The notes: generated by a model from the letters alone, not told the origin. A DNA stretch of 26,541 nt from Azolla pinnata (GCA_037176905.1 JBBBWG010029198.1:54300-80840), one strand, 5' to 3'. Positions 1 through 10,589 are shown, numbered from the stretch's first letter. Numbers and translations: made by a program.

Positions 1-48
1 AAACCCTAAACCCTAGGCCCTAAACCCCAAACCCTAAACCCTAAGCTT
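1..48. repeat. Degenerate plant telomere-type repeat, (CCCTAAA)n
   Basis: About six copies of the Arabidopsis-type telomere unit CCCTAAA, with variants CCCTAGG and CCCCAAA, open the window. The C-rich strand reads left to right, the orientation expected at a left chromosome end. The short, degenerate tract and ordinary gene sequence within 500 bases fit an interstitial telomere-like tract or a promoter telo-box cluster at least as well. Nothing left of base 1 can be seen, so a true chromosome end cannot be excluded. Confidence 0.75.
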
Positions 49-129
49 TAGACCTTCTCCCTCTATAGGGCTCCTCTTTCATAGTCTGTGTCATCCTCTC
101 TAATCCCTCCCATTTTTTCTTCTCTTTGA

Positions 130-345
130 ACTAGCCAGAAGACTCACATGTCCAAATCAGTCCTCAATCGATCCGGAAGCTCGGGATCCTGGCCATGGCA
201 GAGCTCTCCCCAGGTTAGCCTCTCCCCAAGTACCCTGATGCCTCATACCTCCCTTCTCCTTCGGTTTCTTCACACATTCAGTCAAAATCGGCCTTCATTC
301 GGCCAGGAAGCACGCAGGAGGCCCTGGCCATGGCAGAGCTTAGCC
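130..345. repeat. Diverged duplication of about 135 bp upstream of the PPR gene
   Basis: The 18-base string CCTGGCCATGGCAGAGCT occurs at 188 and again at 323. The preceding stretches (tcagtcctcaatcgatccgg and a related sequence around 278-305) are also similar. This looks like an old tandem duplication in the PPR leader or promoter. No function is evident. Confidence 0.4.
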
Positions 346-365
346 ACCGACCACCAGGTGCCCTA

Positions 366-473
366 ATGCCATGCGCTTTGCATTTCCTATGGTTTCGTCG
401 CACATTGTTCATAGGAGAATGCATCATGCCGCTCGGGTTTTGCTTTCTTGATGCACTCCCTATGATGGTGTGA
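366..473 (+). other. Upstream ORF of 35 codons before the PPR gene
   Basis: An ATG at 366 opens a 35-codon frame ending at TGA 471-473, thirty bases before the chosen PPR start and in a different frame. It encodes a hydrophobic, arginine-containing peptide (MPCALHFLWFRRTLF...). It could reduce translation of the PPR frame if it lies in the mRNA. It could also be a detached targeting presequence whose reading frame has been lost. Both readings are inference; the transcript start is unknown. Confidence 0.3.
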
Positions 474-502
474 CTCTTCGATCCGGAGAACAACTGGAAG
501 AG

Positions 503-2812
503 ATGGGTGTGGAAAAAATGAAGCCTCTTCATGAAACGGTTCTTGCTTTGGAGCACATGCATCTGCAGGGGATGCATGTCACAAGAGAGATGATATACAG
601 TCTTATCCAATCATGCATACAGGGGAAAGATGTAGATTCTGCGAAATTGCTCCTTACAAATTTTATGCTGAAGTATAAGATCAAATTCACATCATCGATA
701 GGTGATATCTTTATCCGATTTTTTGGCACTAGTAGGTGTTTGATCGAAGCCAATAAAGTATTTGACGCGATACCATCTCCTAGCGTGCATACTTGGCATG
801 CCATAATCTATGCTCATTTGCTTAATGGGCAGAAAAAAGAGGCCATAGATCATTATGATAAGATGATGGAAAGAAAGGAAGTAAGTCCGAACACGTATAT
901 ATTTTCATGCACTTTGAAAGCATGTAGTGGCATGCGAGACCCACACCGAGGTGATTCGATCTATAGTGATGCTATCAGGATGGGTTTGGAATCCGATGTT
1001 GTGGTCGAAAGTGCAATTATCGACATGTATTCTAAATGCAAAAGAATGGAGGAAGCATCAAAAATATGCTCAAAGTTGCAGGGGCGGAATGTGGTCTCTT
1101 GGAATGCCATGATCGCAGGCCTCATTGACCAAGGAAAGTATCTCGATGCCATTCAATTGTTTGAGGAAATGATCAAAGATGGGGTGAATCCTGATAAAAT
1201 TACATTCCTCTGTGTCATAAAAGCATATGGCAACCAAAGCTCTCTGACAGCTGTGAAGCTGTTGCATGAGCTTATAAAAAAAAGCCAATTTGCATCAGAT
1301 AGTGTCATTGGAAATGCTCTCATTGACATGTATGCCAAGCGAGGAGACATTGGAAAAGCTTACAAAGTCTTTGAGAGTTTGGTGGGCCGTAGAGACGTAA
1401 TCTCATGGAGCTCCATGTTTTCTGGTTACGTAAGAAATGGCCATGGCACTGCTGCATTAGAATTATTTGAAAGGATGCAGAAAGAGGAGGGTATCAGACC
1501 CGACAAAGTTTCTATTCTGTATGTTCTAAAAGCATGTAGCATCCTTAGGTCTGGTGGTTTGTGCAGACTCATGCACGACCAATTGATTAGGAATGGACTT
1601 GTGTTTGATGTAATGGTTGAGAACACCCTTATCGATGTGTACTCTAAATGTGGCGACATCCAACAAGCGGAAGGAGTCTTTAGTGCTTTGCAAGACAAGA
1701 GTGTAGTATCATGGAATGCGATGCTATCAGCTTATTGCCAGCATGGATTTGATCTTACTGCTTTTCAGCTTTTCGATAGAATGCAAGAAGATGGTATAGA
1801 GCCAAGCATCGTGACATTTTCGTGCATCATGAAAGTGTGTGGAAACTTGAGAGACCTGAAGTTGGGTCACATCATTCATGACCAAATTATGAAGGACCAA
1901 TCAAAAGTGGATGTTCTGGTTGGGAACACACTCATCGACATGTACACAAAATGTGGCTGTTTGAATGATGCACATAAGGTCTTCTTTGATTTGCCAGATC
2001 GCGATGTTGTATCATGGGGTGCTATCATTTCTGGGTATCAACAACTCGAAGATGATTTCGCTGCCCCGCTGATTCCATTCGAGATGATGCAAGAAGAGAA
2101 CGTCGAGCCTGATCCGGTCATAATCTTATCGGTTCTGAAATCATGTAGCAGTATAGGTGCATTGAATTGTGGCAGACTATTGCATGACCACGTCATCAGA
2201 AATGGGCTGGAATCAGATTTCGGAGTTGGAAATACATTAGTCGACATGTACGCGAAATGTGGTAGCTTAAGAGAGGGCGAGGTGATGTTTGATCGGTTGG
2301 CGAACCGGAATGTAGTATCATGGAATGCGATGATTGGTGGCTATGCACAGCATGGCTATGGTGAGCTGGCCCTACAGTGGTTCGAGTCCATGCGATTACA
2401 AAGCATAACACCGACATATTACACGTATATAAGTATCCTGGCAGCATGTGGTCAATCAGGTGAGGTTGAAGAAGGATATAGGCACTTCAGGGCTATGTAC
2501 AATAGTCATAAAATCACTCCTGGTGATGAGCATTTCAACTGTATGGTCAATCTTCTCGGGCATGTGGGGCGCTTGGAGGAGTCGGAGGAGCTGCTGAAGA
2601 GCATGCCCTTCTTGCCAGATATCAGTGGGTGGATGTCTTTACTCACCGCATGCGCATTGTTCGGCAACAAGGAGCTCGGACGGAGATGTCTCGGGGAAGT
2701 TGCAAGATTGACCCCTGATACATATGCTGGACTAGACATACTTGTGTTCGACATTTGGGCAGAGAAGGGTATTCACAGTGCAGAATGTGAGGAGCAGTTC
2801 GCGGTGTGGTGA
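503..2812 (+). CDS. PLS-class pentatricopeptide repeat protein, E-type end degraded
   Basis: Intronless frame of 769 residues from ATG 503. The same frame is open back to a TGA at 449, but no ATG lies between, so 503 is the first usable start. About seventeen tandem PPR motifs in P-L-S order fill the protein. Their hallmarks recur six or seven times: GNTLIDMYAKCG, VVSWNAMI(A/G)GYAQHG and LFERMQ...PDKV. The last part (DEHFNCMVNLLGHVGRLEE, then LTPDTYAGLDILVFDIWAEKG) matches the end of the PLS tract and an E motif. The frame then stops after EEQFAVW, before any E+ or DYW domain. The family consists of nuclear-encoded, sequence-specific RNA-binding proteins of mitochondria or plastids; PLS members usually guide C-to-U editing. 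No clear targeting peptide follows the chosen start, and the tail is broken (next entry). It may be a functional truncated factor or a young pseudogene. Confidence 0.85.
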   Translation: MGVEKMKPLHETVLALEHMHLQGMHVTREMIYSLIQSCIQGKDVDSAKLLLTNFMLKYKIKFTSSIGDIFIRFFGTSRCLIEANKVFDAIPSPSVHTWHAIIYAHLLNGQKKEAIDHYDKMMERKEVSPNTYIFSCTLKACSGMRDPHRGDSIYSDAIRMGLESDVVVESAIIDMYSKCKRMEEASKICSKLQGRNVVSWNAMIAGLIDQGKYLDAIQLFEEMIKDGVNPDKITFLCVIKAYGNQSSLTAVKLLHELIKKSQFASDSVIGNALIDMYAKRGDIGKAYKVFESLVGRRDVISWSSMFSGYVRNGHGTAALELFERMQKEEGIRPDKVSILYVLKACSILRSGGLCRLMHDQLIRNGLVFDVMVENTLIDVYSKCGDIQQAEGVFSALQDKSVVSWNAMLSAYCQHGFDLTAFQLFDRMQEDGIEPSIVTFSCIMKVCGNLRDLKLGHIIHDQIMKDQSKVDVLVGNTLIDMYTKCGCLNDAHKVFFDLPDRDVVSWGAIISGYQQLEDDFAAPLIPFEMMQEENVEPDPVIILSVLKSCSSIGALNCGRLLHDHVIRNGLESDFGVGNTLVDMYAKCGSLREGEVMFDRLANRNVVSWNAMIGGYAQHGYGELALQWFESMRLQSITPTYYTYISILAACGQSGEVEEGYRHFRAMYNSHKITPGDEHFNCMVNLLGHVGRLEESEELLKSMPFLPDISGWMSLLTACALFGNKELGRRCLGEVARLTPDTYAGLDILVFDIWAEKGIHSAECEEQFAVW

Positions 2813-2995
2813 ATCAAAATTCTTTTCTTAAGCAAGGAATGCTGATGCATGATCTAGTTTTGCAGCTAAAAATGGAAAATTCTTCATCCACGAGGGAAGG
2901 AAGAAATGAATCATATCCAATGAATCGGTTGGCGCAGTCAGGTGCCGGAAAACTCGTTAGGATGGTATCTTCTCTCTGGATTGGTTTGCCAAACT
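2786..2995 (+). pseudogene. Frame-broken relic of the PPR E/E+ tail
   Basis: Past the PPR stop, tail-like peptides continue in other frames. Bases 2856-2903 read SFAAKNGKFFIHEGRK, resembling the E+ pattern SW-x-EVNGK-x-H-x-F. Bases about 2901-2995 read RNESYPMNRLAQ followed by LVRMVSSLWIGLPN, resembling the usual SHPMN...L...M...GYVPN stretch. Three frames used in succession imply at least two small indels plus the stop at 2810. A recognisable DYW cytidine-deaminase core (HxE, CxxC) was not found downstream. The match rests on remembered family patterns, not an alignment. Confidence 0.5.
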
Positions 2996-3895
2996 AAATC
3001 CATGATGAATGATCGAAAGGTTGTACAAATCTGTGCTCCTTTGTTATACATACAGTTCCCTTCTAATATTTGGCCTGAGAAGGACGCCACATTGACAACT
3101 CAAAAGGCAGGTGATTCTGCAGGCTAAAATTTCCCAACCGGAGGTGAACCAAAGCACACTTTATCCATCGATCGTGTATGAATTGTGGCTGGTAACAGGA
3201 ATGGACATGGACATCTGTCTTGCCCCATCGTAAAGATTCAATCCTTGAGCATTCTAAATGTGGTGAGAAGATGATCGATCATTCAGTGGGCTGCAGTATT
3301 TTGAAGAACAGAATCGTGCAATATACTTTAACTTTGATGAAATGCAATCCAAGCATACAGGATCATGGCCACGATCCAAGCATATGGTCTGCGGAACAAG
3401 GATGTGGATTCGCAGCACTTCCTGTGAATCTTTGGCAACCGTTGTAACATTATGATTTCTTCCAAGTTTATTCGATTAAACATGATATCAAGTCATGGGT
3501 TCTTCTTCATAGCAGCACAGCATTACTACCTCATAAATAAGAATCATGCCAGGTTCCTTCCATTTTTCCAAGCCAGAAATAGGCCATATAGTCTCTATAT
3601 GCACTGTTTCTCATTTTGATCTGTCTCTGATGTATGTGTTTTTGTGCAGATTTGCGATCGATCGGTTTCATCGACTTATGCAGAAGAGCTCTCAGCAATA
3701 TGGCAATCCCCAGTTTGTTTTGCTGAGAACTGGAAAATACACAGTTTTGGAGAAAGCATCATGTTTTGGATGATGTACTAACGCATCAGAGAAGCAAGAT
3801 GATGATGATAATGGTGACGAGGCAAAACTGTGCTGTGGATAAGGAGAAGCAAAACCATGGTTTCTGACCCACTTGTGAGAGAAAAGCAGCCATGG
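2996..3895. other. Intergenic stretch, no gene seen
   Basis: Only short unsupported frames (up to 75 codons) occur between the PPR relic and the next promoter. Two CCATGG-centred similar stretches lie at about 3850-3900 (aaaaccatggtttctgacc and agccatggtttttgcc). No RNA gene or domain was recognised. Confidence 0.5.
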
Positions 3896-3900
3896 TTTTT

Positions 3901-3945
3901 GCCTTCTCTGTCTTTCTGTCTCTGTTTCCTGTCTCTGTATATAAG
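3901..3945 (+). promoter_or_regulatory. Candidate core promoter: pyrimidine patch plus TATA box
   Basis: TATATAAG at 3938-3945 is a textbook plant TATA box. It is preceded by a pyrimidine-rich patch (3901-3936, repeats of ctgtct), as is common in plant core promoters. Transcription would start near 3970-3980. The 23-bp repeat array would then form most of the 5' leader of the small ORF at 4264. Inferred from sequence only. Confidence 0.55.
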
Positions 3946-3994
3946 TACGCCATCGCCCACCTGCTCCCAGAAAAAGAACAGCATTTCCTTCCCC

Positions 3995-4260
3995 TGGAGA
4001 AATCGCCCACAACCTCAGAGAGAAATCGCCCACAACCTCAGAGAGAAATCGCCCACAACCCTAGAGAGAAATCGCCCACAACCCTAGAGAAATCGTCCAC
4101 AACCTTAGAGAGAAATCGCCCACAACCTCAGAGAGAAATCGCCCACAACCTCAGAGAGAAATCGCCCACAATCTCAGAGAGAAATCGCCCACAACCATAG
4201 AGAAATCGCCCACAACCTCAGAGAGAAATCGCCCACAACCCCAGAGAGAAATCGCCCACA
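3995..4260 (+). repeat. 23-bp minisatellite, 12 copies, abutting a start codon
   Basis: Twelve units with the core AATCGCCCACAACCTCAGAG are spaced mostly 23 bases, with some 21-22-base units that lack one AG pair. Cores begin near 4001, 4023, 4048, 4070, 4091, 4114, 4138, 4160, 4183, 4204, 4228 and 4250. The last unit runs into the ATG at 4264 (cccacatccATGG). Units carry no stop codon in several frames, so they generate spurious ORFs. Confidence 0.92.
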
Positions 4261-4263
4261 TCC

Positions 4264-4515
4264 ATGGATCGTTTGAGCACTTCAATTCCTAACATTCTGA
4301 AAGCCCTCTCCAAGAAGAAGAGAGACTCCCTGCTCCATCACCCTCGCGCTGCTTCATCCTTGACATTGCTGCCCAGCAGGCCTAACCCCGACCTTGATTC
4401 CGCGCCTTCTTCATCGTCTCCTTCCTCTCCGCTGCAGAGAAGCGTCTCCGATGTGATCGAGCACGACGATGCGCTCCAAGCCCTCATGATGCAAGTCCTA
4501 ATCCAGCTGGACTGA
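4264..4515 (+). CDS. Small protein of 83 residues, unknown function
   Basis: I do not recognise this protein. ATG 4264 has a good plant context (catccATGGAT) and the frame ends at TGA 4513. The N-terminal third is basic and helical in character (LSTSIPNILKALSKKKRDSL). The middle is Ser/Pro-rich (SAPSSSSPSSP, about residues 47-57). The C-terminus is acidic then hydrophobic (SVSDVIEHDD followed by ALQALMMQVLIQLD). There is no signal peptide or membrane segment. Support for a gene comes from the TATA box about 320 bases upstream, the start context, and base composition that shifts to GC-rich, coding-like sequence exactly at the ATG after the repeat. An overlapping minus-strand frame (4338-4538) is considered a shadow. 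It could also be a fragment of a larger or decayed gene. Confidence 0.45.
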   Translation: MDRLSTSIPNILKALSKKKRDSLLHHPRAASSLTLLPSRPNPDLDSAPSSSSPSSPLQRSVSDVIEHDDALQALMMQVLIQLD

Positions 4516-4544
4516 GCAGTTGTGTTTGACCAAGGCAACGTCCA

Positions 4545-4733
4545 GGGCTAGGGCTATGGCTATGGCTATGGCTATGGCTATGGCCATGTTTTGCAAGTTC
4601 TCCTCTTTCGAGGCATCTTCCGGCTTGATTAGTGTTGAGGCCATGTACCTATGGCGATGTCTATAGCTATGTTCCCCTCATCTTTCTTCATCCTGCGTGG
4701 CTACATTGGCTCTGGCTCTGGCTTTGGCCATGG
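4545..4733. repeat. GGCTAT hexanucleotide tract and decayed continuation
   Basis: About seven copies of GGCTAT (first unit GGCTAG, last GGCCAT) occupy 4545-4586, about 30 bases after the small gene's stop. Similar hexamers continue with decay (ctatggcgatgtctatagctatg, then GGCTCT-GGCTCT-GGCTTT-GGCCAT at 4708-4733). Probably in the 3' untranslated region or flank. Confidence 0.75.
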
Positions 4734-5951
4734 TTTCTTCATCTTGCCTCTCCTGGTGTATGTAAATATGATCCGAACGTGTACAGAGATAAATCCTCAA
4801 TTGCTTCACAGAATGTAAACCACCAGTTTTGGTTCCGCTTTCTTCTTGATTTCCTTTGTATGACAGATCCGTCTTAGTAAACAAGACTTGGTTTTCTGGT
4901 GTGTTTCTCTCGGATTTGGGTCGAGCTTCCATGGACTGCAATTTGGATTCTCTTTACAGAAGACTGTCAAAAGTTCTGATTAGAAGTGGAGATCGTCGTT
5001 GTCGTATGGAGGAATTCATGTTTGAGAGTAGATTCAGAAACAGAGATCTCAATACCAAACTTCATTGCCATCAGTTGTTTTAGCAGAGATTTACTGGCTT
5101 GATCTTGATTTCTATCATCTGGACTCAGTCTTCCTTCATTACATTAGGATTATGTTTTTAATACAACAGGTTTGGTAGTACAAGAGAGGTGATTCTTCGC
5201 AATGTAAGTAGTTAATGGCCTACAGATGCAAAAAACACAGTTTGGCTGACCTTAAACCACTCTTAGCAATCTCAGAGAAAAGTTCCATATCATGATATGG
5301 GTGCCTTAAACCTCAAATTCCCACAAACTGATGATGTACTCTGCTGATCCAAAGTGGTTTTATGCCTTTAATAAGCAGTAAAATTAAGCAAATATGAAGG
5401 TAATCCAAATCCCAAGCCACAGCAAAATTCCCAAGCCATTTGGTCATAGGGGGATAACACTGTAGATGATACCTGCAAACAAAAAGAAAACATCTCAGGT
5501 GTTATTTCAAACTAAAGAGCAACATAGTATGGGAATATGTGTAATACAACCAAAGACAGACAAGCCTGTCAGGCAAGTCATTGTTGTATTTGGATGAATC
5601 AGCAAGAGCAACAAAAGCAGATGATGTTTTGGGACCTACGAGGCCTTCGTGGAACTAAATACACTTCTTTTTTCATCTCCCATTCTCATAAACTCACTAT
5701 AGGAGCTTGTTTCTTCCACAGATTGGGTGGTTTGTATTACCAAAAAATACATAAAAATACAAATGAAATGAATGACTGCACTACGCAGTGCCTCAGGTCG
5801 CAAACAAACAAGCCAAACTAGACAATATAGAACTCTACATAACGCCTTTCCCTTCTCCTTTTTGCTTAGACTGGTTGGGACAAGCAAGAGTTTGAGCTTT
5901 TTTTGTCTCCAACAAATGAGGATAAGATATTGCAGCTAGCGCGAGGCTTAT
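4734..5951. other. Flank between the small gene and the PMT gene, no gene seen
   Basis: This holds the presumed 3' ends of the convergent small gene (plus) and PMT gene (minus). Frames of up to 94 codons on both strands have no recognisable motifs. No clear polyadenylation signal or RNA gene was identified. Confidence 0.5.
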
Positions 5952-8900
5952 CTATACACTCCATAGAAGCTTTGTGCATATGAGCAGTTTCTCTTCGCCA
6001 TAAGGTCCGTTTTCAGTCTCCATGATTCGTGTCTTCCATCGTGCTGACTTAGCAATCGCTTCAATTTCTTGTACTACATCTGTCAAATCTCGAACCAGCG
6101 CAGTCCCACCTGGACGCAATATGCGATCCATCTCCAAAACAATGCTGGCCATCTCACACCTATTAAAATGAATCATCGATTATTCAGTAAAAAAAATGTA
6201 TCAATTGCTGCACCTCTTCTTCTAATCTAATCCTCCAAAGAATTTTTAAAGAACATGAAAGACTCATAAAGATAAGGTTGTGCGAAGTCCAACTTTACCT
6301 TTTCTTTTCCATGCTGAATAGCCTTGTTACGTGCAGGAGATCATAAGTCCGGGGGTATGTATCAAATGATTCACACCTGCATTTTAGTTTGCAGTATCGT
6401 AATTGCATCAAAGAATACCCATTGAGAAAAAAAAAAGGGTAAAACCATATTGTTGTATACATACCAATCATGAGCAACACCTATGAGCCCTCGATCATAT
6501 ATAACAGGTAAAGTATTTGGACCATTTATTGGTACCACATTCATCACCCACCAATCAAGTTCTGGCAAATCTGCTATAGCAGCTGCAAAGCTGCATAAGA
6601 AATTCGGATTATGATTTTGTTTGATGAAAATTTGAACTGAATCTCCACATAGCAAAACAACAAGAAAAAAGAAAAAAGAACTACGTAAAGGACACATGAA
6701 CTTACCCCCCATAGCCAGCATTCAGATCCATGACATTCCGTATCTCATGTGGCCGTAAGTCAATAACATCTAGGTACCCTCTCAACGTTTCTTTCATGAA
6801 CCGTTCTTCTGCAATGAAAGCTTCTTCACGAGCATCCTTTGCATCATCAATATCTACTTGAAAGAGTCTCTTCGGTGGAATATGCAGCCTAGCTGGCCAA
6901 TCAGACCTATTATTCTGCACCATGACTGAAGGCAATGGTGTAATACATGCTGACATGTTAATGTACCTGAAATAAGAAACCAGAAGGGACAAATACCACA
7001 ACTTTATCTGAAGCTTACGTGTAAATACCATAACAAGAAACAAGTATGTCAGTTATGATGCAGCTTTTACCAGACATCATCCGGATTATCATCTGGATCA
7101 CATAAAGGTGGACCCTTCCCTGCTATTCGATTCTCGTAACAAGAATTATCAATTGGTTTTCTCCATATAGCAAGATAACCTTCCTTTGCAACCAAGGTCC
7201 AGCATAAGCTCTCCGTAAGATTCACCATTGCTACGAAATGGACAGTACTCGAAATAGTTAGCACGAAAATATCTGAAAGGGAAGGTTTCCAATATAAACA
7301 TGAAAGGTTTTGAATCAGATCACCATGCCATTCCTCGGGAAGGTTTCCCTCATGTTTGTATACTGGTTGTGCAGCCCAAGCAAAGTACCCTCCAGATCTC
7401 AATACACGGTTTACTTCAACTAAAAGAATCCCACCTGAAATATTTTTTTTAAATGTAAGTATTGAAACAACAAAGTTTGAATATGAATGATATCACTGAA
7501 ACAGAGACAGGAAAATTTGCAAGGAAATGCAGTACTGAGAACGAGGAGAAACATGGATGCAATGAGAAGACAAGAAAGAGGACCCCCAAAAAATCCTTTA
7601 ACACGATTGCTTGAGCTTCTTCTACTTAAAACAAGATTCCGAATAAAGATGCAAAACATATGATTGAGGTAAAAGAACACGAGCGATAGGAAAATCAGTG
7701 ATCTCAAATAAAGATGTAAAACATGTGTATTGAATCGAAGTGAAAGAACATATTTTGATCAAAACAATAGGGAAACCTGTTGTATAATGTTACCATCGCG
7801 TGTCCATTCAATACGACATCTTGAGCAATGTATAATATCAAATGCTTGACTGGGATACAAGAGGCGACGTGTGGCTAAAGCAGCCACCATAGCTGGGACA
7901 CCACGTTCAAGTGCAAACTGGATCTGATTTTCATGCACATCCTTGGGGGCAATCGAAAGTGTTGAGACATTACGAGACATGAGATATGCCCCCCAACTAG
8001 CAACCCCACATCCAATGTCCAGTGCAAGACGTGTATGCCGACCAAATGCAATCTCTGGAACCATCTGGAAACACAATACGTTATTTAGGTGCAAACTATA
8101 ACATCATGTGTTCTCTCTCATTAAGAAACATAATCAACAATCATTAAATCCAAGAAACCAGTAACGAAAGGAGTACACAAAGCTGTAATTTTTACTTTTT
8201 TTGTCTTTTTGAGATATGATCCTTCCATAGCATCGTAAGTTCTCTTTTGAAATAAAATATTTTGTTTTGCTAAATTTATGCTCATAACTATTTCATAGCC
8301 AAATTTATACGCATAACATAGTTGTTGAAACATAAAAGCTCACTTTCAGTCTGTGTCTCAAATTCTAGGTGGAGGAAGCAATTACAAATTATACCACAAA
8401 TAGGTTACAAATGATCATTATCAGCTTTAATCAAAGCCAACAACCCATATGTACAAAACCTGGGGCATGTACACAAACAACCTAATTATATCAGAAATAG
8501 AAGAAGCCTCATGAAGTTTATTCATTGCAAACACCATGATAGATGTTATATAATTAAGCTATAGATATCGGTGATGATGATAGACATGAGTTAGCAGAAC
8601 AAGAATGCGAAACACTGATCATAGAGTAAGCTTGAATTTACTCCTAGCTTAGAAGGCTTTCCGAACTAGGCTTTCAAAAGCACTAGATTGATAATGTTGA
8701 TAAGTTGTAGTTTTCCAGTGACTTGTGATACTCTTGGAATGATATAAAGGAGGCTAAGGAAGTAACCTTTTCCATTTGATCAAGATACTGGTCTGCCCCA
8801 TGTGCAAACTGTGTTCCACCTCCAGGAAACGTGAACTTGTCTCCTTTTATCGCAATCCAGTTTTGTCCACCTTTATCTTCAACCAATCGTGTGTGAGGAA

Positions 8901-10348
8901 CATTGCTGTACCATACCTGGAAGTTTCAATGGTTGTTTTCATGAAGCACAGTACACCCTTCTCTAAACTACTAGAAATCGTCCATCCACGATTTAATATG
9001 AAACCATAAACTGGAAAAGAGGACAAGAAGCAAATCATTATCAAGAATAAAAGAAAGACGGCTTCCACCATATCATTGATCTTTTTCACCTAATTTGACA
9101 TTCACCTATCCACTCAGGGGTCACCATTGTGAGGTCATCAATGTCTGCGTTACTATGCCTAACTATCGCTTGCCTTCATCAACTCCCCAAAACTAATAAT
9201 ACTTATTCCTGCACCGAATAATTCACCTCTTGGATTCTAAAGAGAAAATAAATTAGAGTGAATGGTTTCCCTGCCATAAATTGAGTACTGTAGAGTATAT
9301 AGTCCTTGAGCAAATTATGTTATAACCAAAAAGAGGGAATTTCAATCAATCTTTTGCAGAGTCATGTCGCTCAAAACATAACCTATTTCCAGGTGTATCA
9401 CTACTTATGAGAACATACAACAACACATATGGGAGCCTGATGAAGTAACACAGGATACTTCACAGAGCAAGCTTTCTTTTTTAGATTTGTTCTATGGTAA
9501 TTGTACTTGAATCATCCCTCGATCAATTCGGTATCTACAACTGCATAGTTAGTGCGCATATCTCAAGACTTCACTTTGGAACCTCCGAATGCTGACAACA
9601 AGAGTACATAACAAATCATTTAGCAGCTTGATGAGGATAAGCAGCCAAGCAGCGTGCTTGACATGGGTCCATCCTAATGCCATTGTATTCGAAGCATATG
9701 TGTCATGGTGCAATCCTCAGAATTGATCAGAGCTCAATAAAATCGTGTTAGGATTGATTCAAAACCGCAATCGAAGCTTCAAGTAAAACTGGATATAGTG
9801 GAAGGAAACGATCATGGAAATTTTCACACATACATACCTCATCTCGGCTTTTCGGCCATCTGATAGGGTACTTGTAGCCCGGAGGTGGAGGAATAAGACA
9901 TTTCAAAACACCATCCTTGTCAGGGCAATGCCTCTCCCACTTCTCTCCTTTCTGAACCGAGCTCAGCTTCGCAATGGCTTCTGCATTGTCCAGGCATGGT
10001 ATATACTCTTTCATGCTGGCAGAGCATACTTCAAATTCACCATAGCTAGGCTTGCTGGAGGCCGTGTCCGAATCTAAACCTTCTGGAGACATAACAACCT
10101 CGCCAGGGTTGGGATCCTCTTCTTTTTCTTCTTCTTGTTCGCCTCCATTTCCCGGTTCCTTCTCATCCATGGGGAACTCGGTAGTGATGATGGATCCATC
10201 TTCTTGCAGGACTCCTGTTTCCGAGACAACCACATGAGGGGGTGAAGAACTGGGTCTTCGTTTCTCTTCTGTATCTCCTCGTTGGGGGTCTCCCTCATTG
10301 CCATCATAAGGTCCGGGGACCAAGGAGACATGGTGTTGGGATAGAGAA

Positions 10349-10380
<32 letters not shown>

Positions 10381-10569
10381 GGAGGAGGAAGAAGATAAGC
10401 CATACGAGGATTCATACACAACCGTCTCTTCGTTCCGCATGGCCCATCGCTTGCCCAAGTAGAAGCAGAGAGAGGAGATGGTGAAGAAGAAGAGGGCTCT
10501 GAAGAGGATGGGTCGCCGAGAGAGCTCGTCTTGGAGCTTCTTCCATGGACGCGGGACAGAGTGCAGCAT
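5952..10569 (-). CDS. PMT-family (DUF248) Golgi methyltransferase, nine exons, complete
   Basis: Exons in gene order: 9838-10569, 8767-8916, 7794-8064, 7324-7434, 7071-7230, 6706-6966, 6465-6590, 6299-6376, 5952-6159. All introns are GT-AG. The CDS is 2097 bases, 698 residues, with no internal stop. It is a type II membrane protein: short basic tail, transmembrane segment at about 21-38, then a low-complexity Ser/acidic stem. Family landmarks are YIPCLDN (189-195), [18 protein letters not shown] then [10 protein letters not shown] (215-244), [13 protein letters not shown] (from 245), the SAM-binding motif DIGCGV (310-315), VNRVLRSGG (392-400), MDLNAGYGG (554-562) and RILRPGG (642-648). Length fits Arabidopsis PMT proteins of about 680 residues. 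The family includes QUA2/TSD2, linked to homogalacturonan methylation in the Golgi lumen; substrate here is inferred. Introns 1 (8917-9837) and 2 (8065-8766) are the longest and hold no gene. Which paralogue it is cannot be told. Confidence 0.93.
10345..10395 (-). repeat. Trinucleotide repeat encoding 17 serines in PMT exon 1
   Basis: Seventeen consecutive Ser codons (TCT/TCC) encode residues 59-75 in the luminal stem, just after the membrane anchor. The tract is a trinucleotide microsatellite, so its length is likely to vary between individuals without changing the frame. Confidence 0.9.
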
Positions 10570-10589
10570 TGTGCTCGAATCTCGGGGAA

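Noticed and set aside
1-48. Functional chromosome end
   Set aside because: Too short and degenerate to call from this window alone; kept only as a telomere-like tract.
3892-4200. 102-codon frame through the 23-bp repeat
   Set aside because: Its ATG lies upstream of the TATA box and it simply translates the repeat; other frames are equally open.
3995-4260. CRISPR-like regular repeats
   Set aside because: Units are contiguous with no unique spacers, and the context is a plant nuclear genome.
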